Shown: positions 12,808-22,828, counted from the first letter of the stretch. The stretch is DNA of 50,011 nt from Candidatus Gastranaerophilales bacterium (GCA_944325555.1 CALVAN010000015.1:1-50011), one strand, 5' to 3'. Translations and numbers: made by a program. Notes: a model not told the origin generated them from the letters alone.

Positions 12808-14937
12808 ATGGTAGATGTTAAAAGAATTGAAATTCCTGTAGGTAACAAAATTGTTACTATCGAAACAGGAAAGTATGCCAAATCAGCGAGCGGTTCGGTA
12901 GTCGTCCGTTGCGGCGACACAATGTTGTTGGTTCATGCTGTTGTAAGCTCTGAACCGAGAGTAGGGATAGACTTTTTCCCGTTATTAATTGACTATGAAG
13001 AAAGAATGTCAGCTGTCGGCAGAATCCCCGGCGGTTATAACAGAAGCGAAGGTAAAGCTTCTGATAAAGCAATATTAATTTCAAGATTAATTGACAGACC
13101 GATAAGACCACTATTTCCTAAAGGATATAGAAACGACGTACAAATCGTAGGTCAGCTGGTAAGCTTGGATCATGAAAATCAGCCTGACACATTAGCAATG
13201 CTTGGTGCATCAGCTGCTTTAATGCTGACCGAAGCTCCTTTTGAAGGTCCTATAGGTGCAGTCAGAGTAGGCAGAATTGACGGACAATTTATTGCCAACC
13301 CGTCTTATGCAGATGCTGCAAAATCAGATATAGATATCGTTGTTGCAGGTACACATGATTCAGTAATCATGGTTGAAGCAGGCGCAAAATTCGTAACAGA
13401 AGACGACATTATGAATGCAGTTGAATTTGCGCAAAAAGAAATCGCAAGACAATGCGAACTTCAAGTTCAGTTTATGAATGATTGCGGTATAGTGAAACCT
13501 GAATTCGTTAACCCGTATGATACAAGCGCAATTGCAAAAATCATCAACGATATAGCTTACGATAAAGTTACGGAAGCATATCACGACTTTGACAGAGAAG
13601 GCAGAAAAGCTAAACTTGATGAAGCTAAGAAAATGGTTAAGGCAGAATTTGACTCCTACGGAGATGACCACGAAGCCAAAATAATGATGGCTGAAACAGG
13701 AATCGACTTTGTTGCTGAAGAGTTTAAAGCTCTTGAAAAGAAAGTCATGAGAAAAATGATTAAAGAAGAAAGAGTTAGAGCTGACGGCCGTAAATTCAAC
13801 GAAGTTCGTCCTATTTGGTGCGAAGTCGGTGTTATTCCGAGAGCACACGGTTCTGCTGTATTTACAAGAGGTCAGACTCAAATTCTTTCCGTTGCAACAC
13901 TTGCCGGTCCTGGCATGGCTCAGGAACTTGACGGTGTTGATCCCGAAACTAAAAAAACATTTATGCACAAATATATCTTCCCCGGTTTCTCAGTAGGCGA
14001 AGTTAAACCGTTAAGAGGCCCCGGAAGACGTGAAGTCGGACACGGTCATCTTGCAGAAAGAGCAAATGTTCCTGCATTGCCGTCACAAGAAGAATTCGGC
14101 TACACAATCAGAGTTACTTCTGATGTATTAGAATCAAACGGTTCAACCTCAATGGGTTCAACCTGTGCAACATCAATGGCATTAATGAACGCCGGCGTTC
14201 CTGTTAAATGTATGATCGGCGGTGTTGCAATGGGCCTTATTAAAGAACCGGACGAAGACATCGTACTTACAGATATTCAAGGTATTGAAGACTTCTTGGG
14301 CGATATGGACTTCAAAGTTACAGGTAACGATGACGGTATCACAGCTCTTCAAATGGATATGAAAGCAAAAGGTATATCTAACGAAACTTTAAGAAGAGCT
14401 CTTTTACAGGCTAAAGAAGGAAGATTACACATCTTAGGCAAAATGAGAGAAGTAATCACTGAACCCGCTAAGGAAATGTCACCTTATGCACCGAGAATCC
14501 ATACAATGAAAATTGCCAATGAAGACATCGGCGCTGTAATTGGACCTGGCGGCAAAAACATCAGACACATTATCGAATGTTCCGGCGCTGAAATTGATAT
14601 CCAAGATGACGGCACGGTTACAATCACAAGCAACGATAAAGAAGGTACTGACATCGCAATCAGAATGATTGATGCAATTACCTTTAAGCCTGAAGTCGGA
14701 ATGATAAGAAAAGGTAAAGTTGTAAGAATCATTCCTATCGGTGCATTTGTTGAACTGGCTCCCGGTAAAGACGGTATGGTTCACATTTCACAGGTATGTC
14801 AGGAAAGAATCGAATCAATCGAACCACACCTTAAAGTCGGCGACGAAGTTATTGTTAAAGTAATCAAAATCGACGACAAAGGTCGTGTAAACCTGACAAT
14901 CAAAGGCGTTTCTGAAGAAGAAAAAGCTTCTGTATAA
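12808..14937 (+). CDS. pnp: Polyribonucleotide nucleotidyltransferase (PNPase)
   Basis: A 709-residue 3'-to-5' phosphorolytic exoribonuclease of the RNA degradosome. It has two RNase PH domains (first with IPGGYNRSEGKASDKAILISRLIDRP near 75-100; second with FPGFSVGEVKPLRGPGRREVGHGHLAERA near 390-420), a KH domain with IGPGGKNIRHI around 576-586, and a C-terminal S1 domain ending near residue 700. The length and domain order are standard. It has its own promoter and a strong downstream terminator. The usual partner rpsO is not adjacent. Confidence 0.97.
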   Translation: MVDVKRIEIPVGNKIVTIETGKYAKSASGSVVVRCGDTMLLVHAVVSSEPRVGIDFFPLLIDYEERMSAVGRIPGGYNRSEGKASDKAILISRLIDRPIRPLFPKGYRNDVQIVGQLVSLDHENQPDTLAMLGASAALMLTEAPFEGPIGAVRVGRIDGQFIANPSYADAAKSDIDIVVAGTHDSVIMVEAGAKFVTEDDIMNAVEFAQKEIARQCELQVQFMNDCGIVKPEFVNPYDTSAIAKIINDIAYDKVTEAYHDFDREGRKAKLDEAKKMVKAEFDSYGDDHEAKIMMAETGIDFVAEEFKALEKKVMRKMIKEERVRADGRKFNEVRPIWCEVGVIPRAHGSAVFTRGQTQILSVATLAGPGMAQELDGVDPETKKTFMHKYIFPGFSVGEVKPLRGPGRREVGHGHLAERANVPALPSQEEFGYTIRVTSDVLESNGSTSMGSTCATSMALMNAGVPVKCMIGGVAMGLIKEPDEDIVLTDIQGIEDFLGDMDFKVTGNDDGITALQMDMKAKGISNETLRRALLQAKEGRLHILGKMREVITEPAKEMSPYAPRIHTMKIANEDIGAVIGPGGKNIRHIIECSGAEIDIQDDGTVTITSNDKEGTDIAIRMIDAITFKPEVGMIRKGKVVRIIPIGAFVELAPGKDGMVHISQVCQERIESIEPHLKVGDEVIVKVIKIDDKGRVNLTIKGVSEEEKASV

Positions 14938-14953
14938 TATTGTAATTATGAAA

Positions 14954-14987
14954 AAAGAGGTAACTTAATTGTTTAAGTTACCTCTTT
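14954..14987. terminator. Terminator after pnp
   Basis: A 15-bp perfect stem AAAGAGGTAACTTAA with a 4-nt loop, flanked by A- and T-rich sequence. Confidence 0.85.
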
Positions 14988-15012
14988 AATTAATAAGAGG
15001 ATAAAAGAGAAA

Positions 15013-15939
15013 ATGTATCAGAAAATAAAATACATTATAATAGCAACAATGTTTCTGCTTATTTGCGTAGTTGTACTAACTTTAGATGCAAATACCAGAT
15101 ATAATGCTGCAAAAAAGGATAGAAACGGGATCCAGAGAGAACAAGCAGAACAAATTAAGCAGAATTATTACGCACACCAACAACTGTCAGAACAAAACCA
15201 AAATACAAAAGCAAAACAAGATGTACCTGATGATGTTATGAAAAAGTTTGAAGAGCTGAGTGCAAAGCAGAACAACGCAAAGAATACCTCAATGGAAAAC
15301 GGTACAGAAGATATAGAAAACGAAGAAGAAGCATACAAGTCTTATCGCAAATACCGCAATAATTTGCAACAAGATACAGAACAAAATACACAAAATACAC
15401 AATCTACCCAAACCACAACAGAAAAAATTTTAACAATAATAACACTACCTTCAGGATACATTGTTGATTCAGCAGGCAAACGTCTTGAAAATTATAAAAT
15501 AGAAAAATGTTTCAAAATAAAAAATGATGAATTTGCTGTAATATCAGATTCCGGCAGCACTAATCTCAGCAGCTCAGCATATGTACAAAAAAAGTTTTAT
15601 ATATATAAAAAAGTAGATGATACATATCGCATGTCAAACTATTTATTTGAAACAACAGAAAGCAGCGGACAAACAGCCCCTGCAGAAATAAGTTTAAGCG
15701 ATACAGAAGGAACTCTAACAGTAAATTACAGTGGCACAACACACATAAAAAGAAATGTGGATAACTATCAGCTGAAAAGCAGCTATTTACAATACATGTC
15801 AAGCTATCCGGCTTTAAAATATCAGGAGCAAAGTGCTGAAGAAAGCACAAATAATGCAGCACAACCTGCACAAAACGAACAATCTTCTTCAGTATCAAAC
15901 GGACTCCAGCCTCTCCCGCAGCTGCCTGAAGAAAAGTAA
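15013..15939 (+). CDS. Membrane-anchored protein of unknown function
   Basis: I do not recognise it. The 308-residue protein has one N-terminal membrane segment (about 7-24) and then a Gln/Asn/Lys/Glu-rich linker (about 30-138). A globular region (about 140-260) is rich in beta-type sequence with a repeated pattern of charged strands (CFKIKNDEFAVIS, KKFYIYKKVDD). A Ser/Gln/Pro-rich tail follows. It is probably anchored with the bulk outside the cytoplasm. It lies alone between the pnp terminator and the pyrH promoter, with a ribosome site AAGAGG/AAGAGA. The composition resembles the TPR protein at 8715. Confidence 0.75.
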   Translation: MYQKIKYIIIATMFLLICVVVLTLDANTRYNAAKKDRNGIQREQAEQIKQNYYAHQQLSEQNQNTKAKQDVPDDVMKKFEELSAKQNNAKNTSMENGTEDIENEEEAYKSYRKYRNNLQQDTEQNTQNTQSTQTTTEKILTIITLPSGYIVDSAGKRLENYKIEKCFKIKNDEFAVISDSGSTNLSSSAYVQKKFYIYKKVDDTYRMSNYLFETTESSGQTAPAEISLSDTEGTLTVNYSGTTHIKRNVDNYQLKSSYLQYMSSYPALKYQEQSAEESTNNAAQPAQNEQSSSVSNGLQPLPQLPEEK

Positions 15940-15950
15940 AATAGTTTAGA

Positions 15951-15979
15951 TTTACAGGCCATTGGTTTTTCTGTATAAT
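15951..15979 (+). promoter_or_regulatory. Promoter of the pyrH-frr-cdsA-rnc-rpe operon
   Basis: TTTACA, a 17-base spacer and a perfect TATAAT, 29 bases before the pyrH start codon. Confidence 0.7.
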
Positions 15980-16008
15980 CTTTTGTATATGCAAACACAG
16001 GTATAAAC

Positions 16009-16734
16009 ATGGAAAAAAATTTAAAGTATAAAAGGGTATTATTAAAAGTAAGCGGCGAGGCTCTGCTTGGTGATCAGGAATTTGGCATTGATCAAAAGCC
16101 TGTTGAAATGATAGCAAACGAAATCAAAGAAGCACACGACATGGGGGCTGAAATCGCAGTTGTTGTCGGCGGCGGAAACATCTTCAGAGGGATGAAAAAC
16201 AGTGCCAAACTTGGTATGGATCAAGCATCCGGCGACTACGTCGGTATGCTGGCAACTGTTATGAATGCTATTGCATTGCAAAGTGCATTAAGAAAACTAA
16301 ATGTATCTTGCAGAGTTCAATCAGCTATTGACATGGACAAAATAGCAGAACCGTATATAAGATTTAAAGCAATACGACACCTTGAGAAAAACAGAGTAGT
16401 CATTTTTGCAGCAGGCACGGGAAATCCATTCTTTACAACAGATACAGCTGCAGCACTTCGAGCTTCCGAAATCGGGGCAGAGGTTATGCTTATGGCTAAA
16501 AACGGCGTTGACGGTGTATATTCCGACGACCCAAAAATTAATCCGAATGCAAAAAAATATGACAGAATATCTTATGATGATATAATTGTTAAAGGTCTAA
16601 AAGTTATGGACACTGCATCTTGTGCACTGTGCAAGCAAAATCATATACCGATTATTGTATTTGACTTTGCGGCAAAAGGCAGTATTGCAAAACTTTTAAC
16701 AGGAGATAAGTTAGGTACTATTGTAGGAGAATAA
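16009..16734 (+). CDS. pyrH: UMP kinase
   Basis: A 241-residue hexameric kinase of the amino-acid kinase fold that phosphorylates UMP to UDP for RNA, lipid and cell-wall precursors. Diagnostic sequence: [11 protein letters not shown] (about 11-21), [11 protein letters not shown] (about 51-61), [18 protein letters not shown] (about 134-151) and [11 protein letters not shown]. It starts after an AT-rich leader with CAGGT upstream. frr follows after 2 nt. pyrH-frr-cdsA order is conserved in bacteria; uppS, often between frr and cdsA, is missing here, as is the usual upstream tsf. Confidence 0.97.
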   Translation: MEKNLKYKRVLLKVSGEALLGDQEFGIDQKPVEMIANEIKEAHDMGAEIAVVVGGGNIFRGMKNSAKLGMDQASGDYVGMLATVMNAIALQSALRKLNVSCRVQSAIDMDKIAEPYIRFKAIRHLEKNRVVIFAAGTGNPFFTTDTAAALRASEIGAEVMLMAKNGVDGVYSDDPKINPNAKKYDRISYDDIIVKGLKVMDTASCALCKQNHIPIIVFDFAAKGSIAKLLTGDKLGTIVGE

Positions 16735-16736
16735 AA

Positions 16737-17297
16737 ATGACAGTAGAAGAAATGCTATCCAATGGCACTGAAAAAATGGAAAAAGCAATTAATGCTTTAA
16801 AAAAAGAATTTGCTTCAATCCGTACGGGCAGAGCAAATCCGCTTATATTAGATAAAGTCGTTGTAGATTACTACGGAGTACCTACACCATTAAGACAAAT
16901 GTCACAGGTAAGCGTACAAGACGGTCAAACACTTGTTATTACACCTTATGACAAAACAATCATTAAAGAAATTGAAAAAGCAATGATTAAAGCGGAATTG
17001 GGTATTACTCCAAACTCTGACGGTATAGTTATAAGATTGACTTTCCCGCCGCTTACGGAAGACAGAAGAAAAGAAATTTCCAAAGACGTTAAAAAGATTG
17101 GCGAAGAAGCAAAAGTTGCAATCAGAAACATCAGACGAGATATGACTGATGAACTCAAAAAAATCGAAAAAGCTGACAACCTTCCTGAAGATGCAGTAAA
17201 AGATAATCAGGATAAAATTCAAAAAATAACTGATAAATACGTAAAAATAATAGACGAACACGCTGCAGAAAAAGAAAAAGAGGTTATGACAGTATAG
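16737..17297 (+). CDS. frr: Ribosome recycling factor
   Basis: A 186-residue factor that splits post-termination ribosomes with EF-G. Seen: FASIRTGRANPLILDKVVVDYYG (about 26-48), the family signature, then TPLRQMSQVSV and the C-terminal helices with RRDMTDELKKIEK. The usual length is about 185. Its stop TAG shares its last base with the GTG start of cdsA (TAGTG), so translation is coupled. Confidence 0.97.
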   Translation: MTVEEMLSNGTEKMEKAINALKKEFASIRTGRANPLILDKVVVDYYGVPTPLRQMSQVSVQDGQTLVITPYDKTIIKEIEKAMIKAELGITPNSDGIVIRLTFPPLTEDRRKEISKDVKKIGEEAKVAIRNIRRDMTDELKKIEKADNLPEDAVKDNQDKIQKITDKYVKIIDEHAAEKEKEVMTV

Positions 17298-18208
17298 TGG
17301 ACATCTCAAAGCTTTTTAATAACAATACGTTAAGGCTCATTACAGGAGTATTTATCGGCTTTTTAGTGCTTGGCTGCGTCATAGCCGGCGGCATACCTTT
17401 GATGCTTTTAGTTATGTATGTGGCATACATTGGTTCTAAAGAGTATGTAAGTATATTAGAGAAAAAAGGTTTCAGACCATTTTTACATCTCATTATAATT
17501 GCAGACGTATGTTTTGTAGCTTTAACGGCATTAAAAAGATTTGACCTTGTACCTGTTGTATTAACCTTTGGGACGATAGGCGCTTTCACACTTGTTTTAT
17601 GCAAAGGACGCCAGCCGTATATAGCAAACGTTGCAACAACAGTGCTCGGATTCATATACGGCGGCTGGCTGCCTTGTTTTGTTATTTTATTAAGGCAGCT
17701 TAATATGGATGCATCATTGGGCTTTTTTAGCATAAAAATGAACTCCGGATTAGGCTTTCTGGTATTGTTATTCTTTACAATACTCATGACAGATGTAGGC
17801 GGATATGTTTTTGGCTCAAAATTCGGCAAAACTCCGCTTGCACCGGTTGTAAGCCCTAAAAAAACAGTGGAAGGTGCAGTGGGCGGATCGCTGCTTGCGA
17901 TAGCAACAGCTTTAATAATAGGATTTATTATCCACATTGAATGGTATCAGGCACTGATTGCCGGCGTATTAATTACAGCCTTTGCCCAAATAGGCGACCT
18001 GTCTGAATCACTGATAAAAAGAGATGCCGGCGTAAAAGATTCCGGCAACTCATTGCCAGGGCACGGCGGTTTTTTAGACAGAGCCGACAGCTATCTTTTC
18101 AGCACTCCTGTCGCATACTTTTACTTTAATTATTTTGTTGCCAGCAACCAGCTTACATTAGACTTTATAAGTTTTGCCAGAAAGGCTATTCATGCAGTCG
18201 GACTGTAG
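17297..18208 (+). CDS. cdsA: Phosphatidate cytidylyltransferase
   Basis: A 303-residue integral membrane enzyme making CDP-diacylglycerol from phosphatidate and CTP, the entry to phospholipid synthesis. It has about eight hydrophobic segments and the full C-terminal signature SLIKRDAGVKDSGNSLPGHG, continuing GFLDRADS (about 236-263). VSPKKTVEGAVGG (about 187-199) is also typical. It starts with GTG overlapping the frr stop, and its end overlaps the rnc start by 17 nt. Confidence 0.95.
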   Translation: MDISKLFNNNTLRLITGVFIGFLVLGCVIAGGIPLMLLVMYVAYIGSKEYVSILEKKGFRPFLHLIIIADVCFVALTALKRFDLVPVVLTFGTIGAFTLVLCKGRQPYIANVATTVLGFIYGGWLPCFVILLRQLNMDASLGFFSIKMNSGLGFLVLLFFTILMTDVGGYVFGSKFGKTPLAPVVSPKKTVEGAVGGSLLAIATALIIGFIIHIEWYQALIAGVLITAFAQIGDLSESLIKRDAGVKDSGNSLPGHGGFLDRADSYLFSTPVAYFYFNYFVASNQLTLDFISFARKAIHAVGL

Positions 18209-18926
18209 TGACACGAAATTGAACAATTTTATAAAAAGTTTAGGGTTTAACGAATTTTCGTTTGAGCTTGTTCAAACTGCCTTTACACACAGTTCTTATA
18301 CCAAAGAAAAAAATCTTTCTTACAATGAATGTTACGAAAGGCTGGAGTTCTTGGGTGATGCTGTATTAAAAATGGCTATAACCGATTATTTATACAATAA
18401 ATTTCCCGACTCACGCGAGGGGGAACTTACTAAAATAAGAGCAGTAGCCGTAAGCGATGAAATTCTGCATAAAATCGCAATAAAATTAAACATTGAACCT
18501 TATATTAAAGTAAGCGAGGCAGAGGAAAAATGCGGCGGCAAAAAGCTGGAATCAATTCAAGCCTGCGTTATGGAAGCCTTGTTCGGAGCCTTGTATCTGT
18601 CCTCGGATAAAAATGTATTAAAAGAATTCATAATAAAAAACTTATCACAGCTGATAGACGATATTTCCGCAAACAAAACTGTTTATAATGCCAAAGCTGT
18701 TTTACAGGAATACACCCAGAGTAAAAACAAAGATTTGCCTGAGTACGAACTTGTTAAAACAACGGGAGCCGCCCACAACAGAACTTTTACAATAAAAGTC
18801 ACCTACCATGGAGAAGAACTTGCCATATCAAGCGGAAAAACAAAAAAACAGGCCCAACAAGAGGCGGCCTATATTGCCTGCCAAAAATTAGGTATTATCA
18901 ACACGGAAGGAACAATGAATGAGTAA
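18192..18926 (+). CDS. rnc: Ribonuclease III
   Basis: A 244-residue double-strand-specific endoribonuclease that processes rRNA precursors. The catalytic helix YERLEFLGDAVL (about 46-57) and a second acidic site in VMEALFGALYLSSD are visible. The C-terminal dsRNA-binding domain has KTTGAAHNRTFTIKV and ISSGKTKKQAQQEAA. I chose the ATG at 18192 because AGAAAGG precedes it; the frame extends 18 bases further upstream without a better site. It overlaps cdsA upstream and rpe downstream. Confidence 0.96.
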   Translation: MQSDCSDTKLNNFIKSLGFNEFSFELVQTAFTHSSYTKEKNLSYNECYERLEFLGDAVLKMAITDYLYNKFPDSREGELTKIRAVAVSDEILHKIAIKLNIEPYIKVSEAEEKCGGKKLESIQACVMEALFGALYLSSDKNVLKEFIIKNLSQLIDDISANKTVYNAKAVLQEYTQSKNKDLPEYELVKTTGAAHNRTFTIKVTYHGEELAISSGKTKKQAQQEAAYIACQKLGIINTEGTMNE

Positions 18927-19563
18927 AATTATAGTATCCCCATCAATACTGTCAGCAGATTTTGCAAACCTTGAAAACGAAGTTACGGAGCTGCAGGAAT
19001 GCGGTGCAGACTGGATACATGTTGATGTTATGGACGGACATTTTGTTCCTAACCTGACAATAGGAGCCCCTGTCGTAAAAGCAATAAAACCACACTGCAA
19101 AATACCGCTCGACGTACACTTGATGATTGAAAATCCGCAAAATTATATAGAGGATTTTGTCAATGCAGGTGCCGACATAATAACCTTTCATTATGAAGCG
19201 GCAAAAGATTTAACAGAGGACATAATATCTCATATAAAATCACACGATATACTTGCCGGAATCTCAATAAAGCCGAATACTCAACCGCAGGAGATTTTAA
19301 AATACCTTTTAATGGTGGATATGGTTCTTATTATGACTGTTGAACCCGGATTTGGAGGACAGTCGTTTATGTTGGACTGTGCACAAAAAATACCTGTTAT
19401 AAAACAAAACGCACCAGAAAACCTTATTATACAGGTGGATGGCGGTATAAACAAAGAAACCGGCAAAATCTGCAAACAACTCGGAGCAACATCGCTTGTT
19501 GCAGGATCTTATATTTTTAAAGCAACGGATATGGAAGACGCCATTGCATCATTAAAAGATTAA
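18919..19563 (+). CDS. rpe: Ribulose-phosphate 3-epimerase
   Basis: A 214-residue TIM-barrel metalloenzyme of the pentose phosphate pathway. Motifs are VSPSILSADFANL (about 7-19), WIHVDVMDGHFVPNLTIG (about 32-49), LDVHLMIENP and the phosphate-binding MTVEPGFGGQ (about 139-148) and VDGGINKET. It starts within the last codons of rnc (8-nt overlap), preceded by GGAAGGA. It ends the operon; no clear terminator hairpin follows. Confidence 0.96.
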   Translation: MSKIIVSPSILSADFANLENEVTELQECGADWIHVDVMDGHFVPNLTIGAPVVKAIKPHCKIPLDVHLMIENPQNYIEDFVNAGADIITFHYEAAKDLTEDIISHIKSHDILAGISIKPNTQPQEILKYLLMVDMVLIMTVEPGFGGQSFMLDCAQKIPVIKQNAPENLIIQVDGGINKETGKICKQLGATSLVAGSYIFKATDMEDAIASLKD

Positions 19564-19681
19564 ACAAGAACACTATGCTGTCATTACATAAAAGTGCGCC
19601 CAAAAATCGACATACATAAAACCTTTTCAACCTATTTTGTTTTATTTATGATATTTGAAGTTACTTTTGGGGATTACGGAT

Positions 19682-21340
19682 GTGAAAAAGAGAACTCTGA
19701 TAAGTATTGTGATTACAATTGTTTGTGTTGCGATAACTCACAAGCTATGGTTTTGTGTTAAACCTCTTCAAATTTCTTTTAATGCGCAGGGAAGCGGACA
19801 TACAAAATTTGAGTTTTTTTTAAATCCGAAAGACAACAATGACTTTAAAGAAGGTAAATACGGGGCAATTGAAACAAACCTTGATGAAAATGATTACGTT
19901 GAACTTTTTATAAACAGGGTACACAGAGTAAAACGTGTTAAAATAACAATTCAACACCTTCCTAATCTAAAAGCTCTGGTTTTGAGCGACTTTCAGTTCA
20001 GGTATGGCAAATACAAGCTTGATGACTTAAAAGCATTTTCAGCTGAAGGTGCAAAGTTAAAAATTGACGGAGATGATTTAATTATTTATCCGCAGGAGGA
20101 TACGTTATCCATAATTTACAACACACCCGTTAACATCAAATCTTCTACAAAGTTTGACTTAAAGCTTTTGATTGTTATTACTGTTTTAACATTCTTATTT
20201 AGCTACAAGATGACCTCTTATTTAGCTAATTTTAAGACTTTACACAATGCGTCTTATATCGATATTGTTTTTGTTGTTATTTTCTTTTGTATTTTATTTA
20301 TACCCATGAGCAATATTGATACGCAAAGTAAAATATCAGAAAAAGAAAACAGAGGATTGGCAGAATTTAAGCCCTTTATCAAAGATAATACGATAAATTT
20401 TGAGTTCGGCAATGATTATGACAAATGGTTTAATGACAGGTTCGGATGGAGAACTAACATTATAAAAATATTTGGTTCTGTTAAATATAAATCAAACAAA
20501 AATTACAATGATAAATACATTCTAACAGGCAAAAACAATTGGTTATTTTTAAGTTTAGATAATCCGGAAAATAATTACTTGAATATAGAAAAATTTTCAC
20601 AAGTAGATTTACAAAAAACTGTTGACTATTTAGTCAGCATCGATAAATATTGCAAAAAACAAAATAAAAAATTTATTTTAGTAATTTGCCCAGATAAAAA
20701 TAAATTGTATGTTGAGTATTATCCGGATTTATATATAAAAAACATTACAGATGGACATAGAAGAACAGAACAATTAATAAAAGAATTACAAAAGAACAAT
20801 GTTGATGTTCTGTATTTATATGATATTTTGCAAAAAAATAAAATTAACAAATATAATTCACTTTTATATTACAAAAATGATACGCATTGGAACCGTTACG
20901 GCGCATATTTAGGATACATAGAACTAACAAAAAGAATCGGAATTAAGCCTGTTGAAGTAGATTTAAATAAAAAAGAAATTCATCCAAATGGAGATCTCAA
21001 CAGCAGGTATAGTTTTATAAAAAAAGAAAAAGAAAAATACGTATCTCCTGAAGTTGTTTATAACACTGCTGAGTGCACAAAAAAACTAAATCCAAAACAC
21101 GAGTCATCCCCCACAAAGGAAGACATAATTTGTAATACCTTTAATAAAACCTCAAAAGCAATTTTTTACAGAGATTCATTTACAAATGCAATGCTGCCAT
21201 ACTTACAAGAATCTTTCAAAACAAGTAAATACTATTGGACAACTCAAGTTCAAAAAAAAGAAATAGAAAATTCCGATATTGTTGTAATTGTAATAGCAGA
21301 AAGAAATATAACTGCTTTCATAAATAAGAAACCGTTATAG
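19682..21340 (+). CDS. AlgX/AlgJ-like SGNH-fold O-acetyltransferase
   Basis: An extracytoplasmic acetyltransferase partner of the MBOAT protein downstream. Using the GTG at 19682 (GGGG nine bases before it) gives 552 residues. There is an N-terminal membrane segment (about 5-20), a beta-rich domain, and a second membrane segment pair (about 155-215). The AlgJ/AlgX/DltD-like domain follows, with LTGKNNWLFL, the His site DTHWNRYGA (Asp400) and the nucleophile serine in YRDSF (Ser499). Such proteins put acetyl groups on surface polysaccharides. It is longer than AlgX because of the extra N-terminal domain. Confidence 0.82.
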   Translation: MKKRTLISIVITIVCVAITHKLWFCVKPLQISFNAQGSGHTKFEFFLNPKDNNDFKEGKYGAIETNLDENDYVELFINRVHRVKRVKITIQHLPNLKALVLSDFQFRYGKYKLDDLKAFSAEGAKLKIDGDDLIIYPQEDTLSIIYNTPVNIKSSTKFDLKLLIVITVLTFLFSYKMTSYLANFKTLHNASYIDIVFVVIFFCILFIPMSNIDTQSKISEKENRGLAEFKPFIKDNTINFEFGNDYDKWFNDRFGWRTNIIKIFGSVKYKSNKNYNDKYILTGKNNWLFLSLDNPENNYLNIEKFSQVDLQKTVDYLVSIDKYCKKQNKKFILVICPDKNKLYVEYYPDLYIKNITDGHRRTEQLIKELQKNNVDVLYLYDILQKNKINKYNSLLYYKNDTHWNRYGAYLGYIELTKRIGIKPVEVDLNKKEIHPNGDLNSRYSFIKKEKEKYVSPEVVYNTAECTKKLNPKHESSPTKEDIICNTFNKTSKAIFYRDSFTNAMLPYLQESFKTSKYYWTTQVQKKEIENSDIVVIVIAERNITAFINKKPL

Positions 21341-21350
21341 GAGTAATTAA

Positions 21351-22751
21351 ATGCTTTTTTCATCAATGACATTTGTATATATGTTTTTGCCGATTGTGTG
21401 CTTAATATATTTATGCTCTAAAAAAGAACTGCACAACGGCATTCTTCTGGCGGCAAGTATTCTCTTCTACGCATGGGGAGAACCCAGATATCTTGCTATT
21501 ATGCTATTAACGATTATTGTAAACTATCTCGGAGCTATTGCCATTGAAAAATGGCAGCACAGAAAAAAGCTCTCCTTGATTTTAGCAATTATTGCAAATT
21601 TAGGGTTTCTTGCTTATTTCAAATACTTCAATTTTGTTTTAGACAATATTAATCACATCTTTTCTTTGGATATCAAGTTTGTGGAAGTTATTCTGCCGCT
21701 CGGGATTTCCTTCTACACATTTCAGGCAATGTCTTATCTTATTGATGTGTACAGAGGAGAATGCAAAGCTCAAAAAGATTTTTACAAGTTAGCTTTATAC
21801 ATTTGTTTATTCCCCCAATTAATTGCAGGGCCTATTGTAAAATACCACGATATTGAACAGCAGATTGATTCACATGAAGTTGAGTTTGACAAAGTTCAAT
21901 ACGGCATAAAACGTTTTATCATAGGGTTATCAAAAAAGATGCTTATTGCCAACACAATGGGGGCTGTTGCTGATAAAATTTTTATGCAGTCACCTGATAC
22001 ATTTACTTCCGTAATTGCTTGGCTCGGGGCTGTTGCTTATTCTTTTCAGCTGTTTTTTGATTTTTCGGGTTACTCTGATATGGCAATAGGGTTAGGAGCA
22101 ATATTCGGGTTTAAGTTTTTGGAAAACTTCAATTACCCGTACATTTCAAAGTCAATTACTGAGTTTTGGAGAAGATGGCATATATCTTTATCCACATGGT
22201 TTAAGCAATACTTATACATTCCCTTAGGCGGAAGCAAGTGCGGGCTTAAGAGGACTTGTTTAAATTTGGCAGTTGTGTTCTTTTTAACCGGTTTATGGCA
22301 CGGCGCAAGCTGGACATTTATTATCTGGGGGATATGGCACGGATTCTTTATCATAGTTGAAAAAATTACAGGCTGGAACAAAGATGTTGAAGGATTTTGG
22401 ATTAATTTTGCAAAGCATATTTATACTATTTTAGTATTCGTTATTGGATGGGTAATATTTAGATCTAATAACATAAATTATGCAATTACTTACATTATGA
22501 ATATGTTTTCTCCGATTGATATTCATGACATCAGTTATCTACTGCCTTATTACATTGATACATACGAAGTTATTATGTTCATTGCAGCAATTGCTTGTTC
22601 AATACCGTTTTTCAAAAACATCCTTAATGTCAGTAAGGATAATAAGGTAGCGTATGGCATTGTTAACGTATGGCTATTGATTTTATTTCTGATTTCGTCA
22701 GCAACTATTGCTGCTTCTACTTACAACCCGTTTATATATTTCAGATTTTAG
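21351..22751 (+). CDS. MBOAT-family O-acetyltransferase (AlgI-like)
   Basis: A 466-residue polytopic membrane protein that moves acetyl groups across the membrane for polysaccharide acetylation. The MBOAT core is clear: PLGISFYTFQAMSYLIDVYRG (about 116-136), DFSGYSDMAIGLGAIFGF, EFWRRWHISLSTWFKQYLYI (about 266-285) and the catalytic histidine in LTGLWHGASWTFIIWG. The length matches AlgI/DltB-type proteins. It starts 10 nt after the SGNH gene behind TAGGAG. The polymer acetylated by this pair is not indicated by any neighbour. Confidence 0.93.
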   Translation: MLFSSMTFVYMFLPIVCLIYLCSKKELHNGILLAASILFYAWGEPRYLAIMLLTIIVNYLGAIAIEKWQHRKKLSLILAIIANLGFLAYFKYFNFVLDNINHIFSLDIKFVEVILPLGISFYTFQAMSYLIDVYRGECKAQKDFYKLALYICLFPQLIAGPIVKYHDIEQQIDSHEVEFDKVQYGIKRFIIGLSKKMLIANTMGAVADKIFMQSPDTFTSVIAWLGAVAYSFQLFFDFSGYSDMAIGLGAIFGFKFLENFNYPYISKSITEFWRRWHISLSTWFKQYLYIPLGGSKCGLKRTCLNLAVVFFLTGLWHGASWTFIIWGIWHGFFIIVEKITGWNKDVEGFWINFAKHIYTILVFVIGWVIFRSNNINYAITYIMNMFSPIDIHDISYLLPYYIDTYEVIMFIAAIACSIPFFKNILNVSKDNKVAYGIVNVWLLILFLISSATIAASTYNPFIYFRF

Positions 22752-22828
22752 ACCAAATTTAAAAGAATATACCATAATCGGGATATCCGCATAAAGATAA
22801 GATTTGCTAAATAAAGCGCAATCTAAAT

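Noticed and set aside
13360-13968. A 202-residue minus-strand frame inside pnp
   Set aside because: It is an antisense shadow of a highly conserved gene, with Phe/Cys-rich unnatural composition and no ribosome site.
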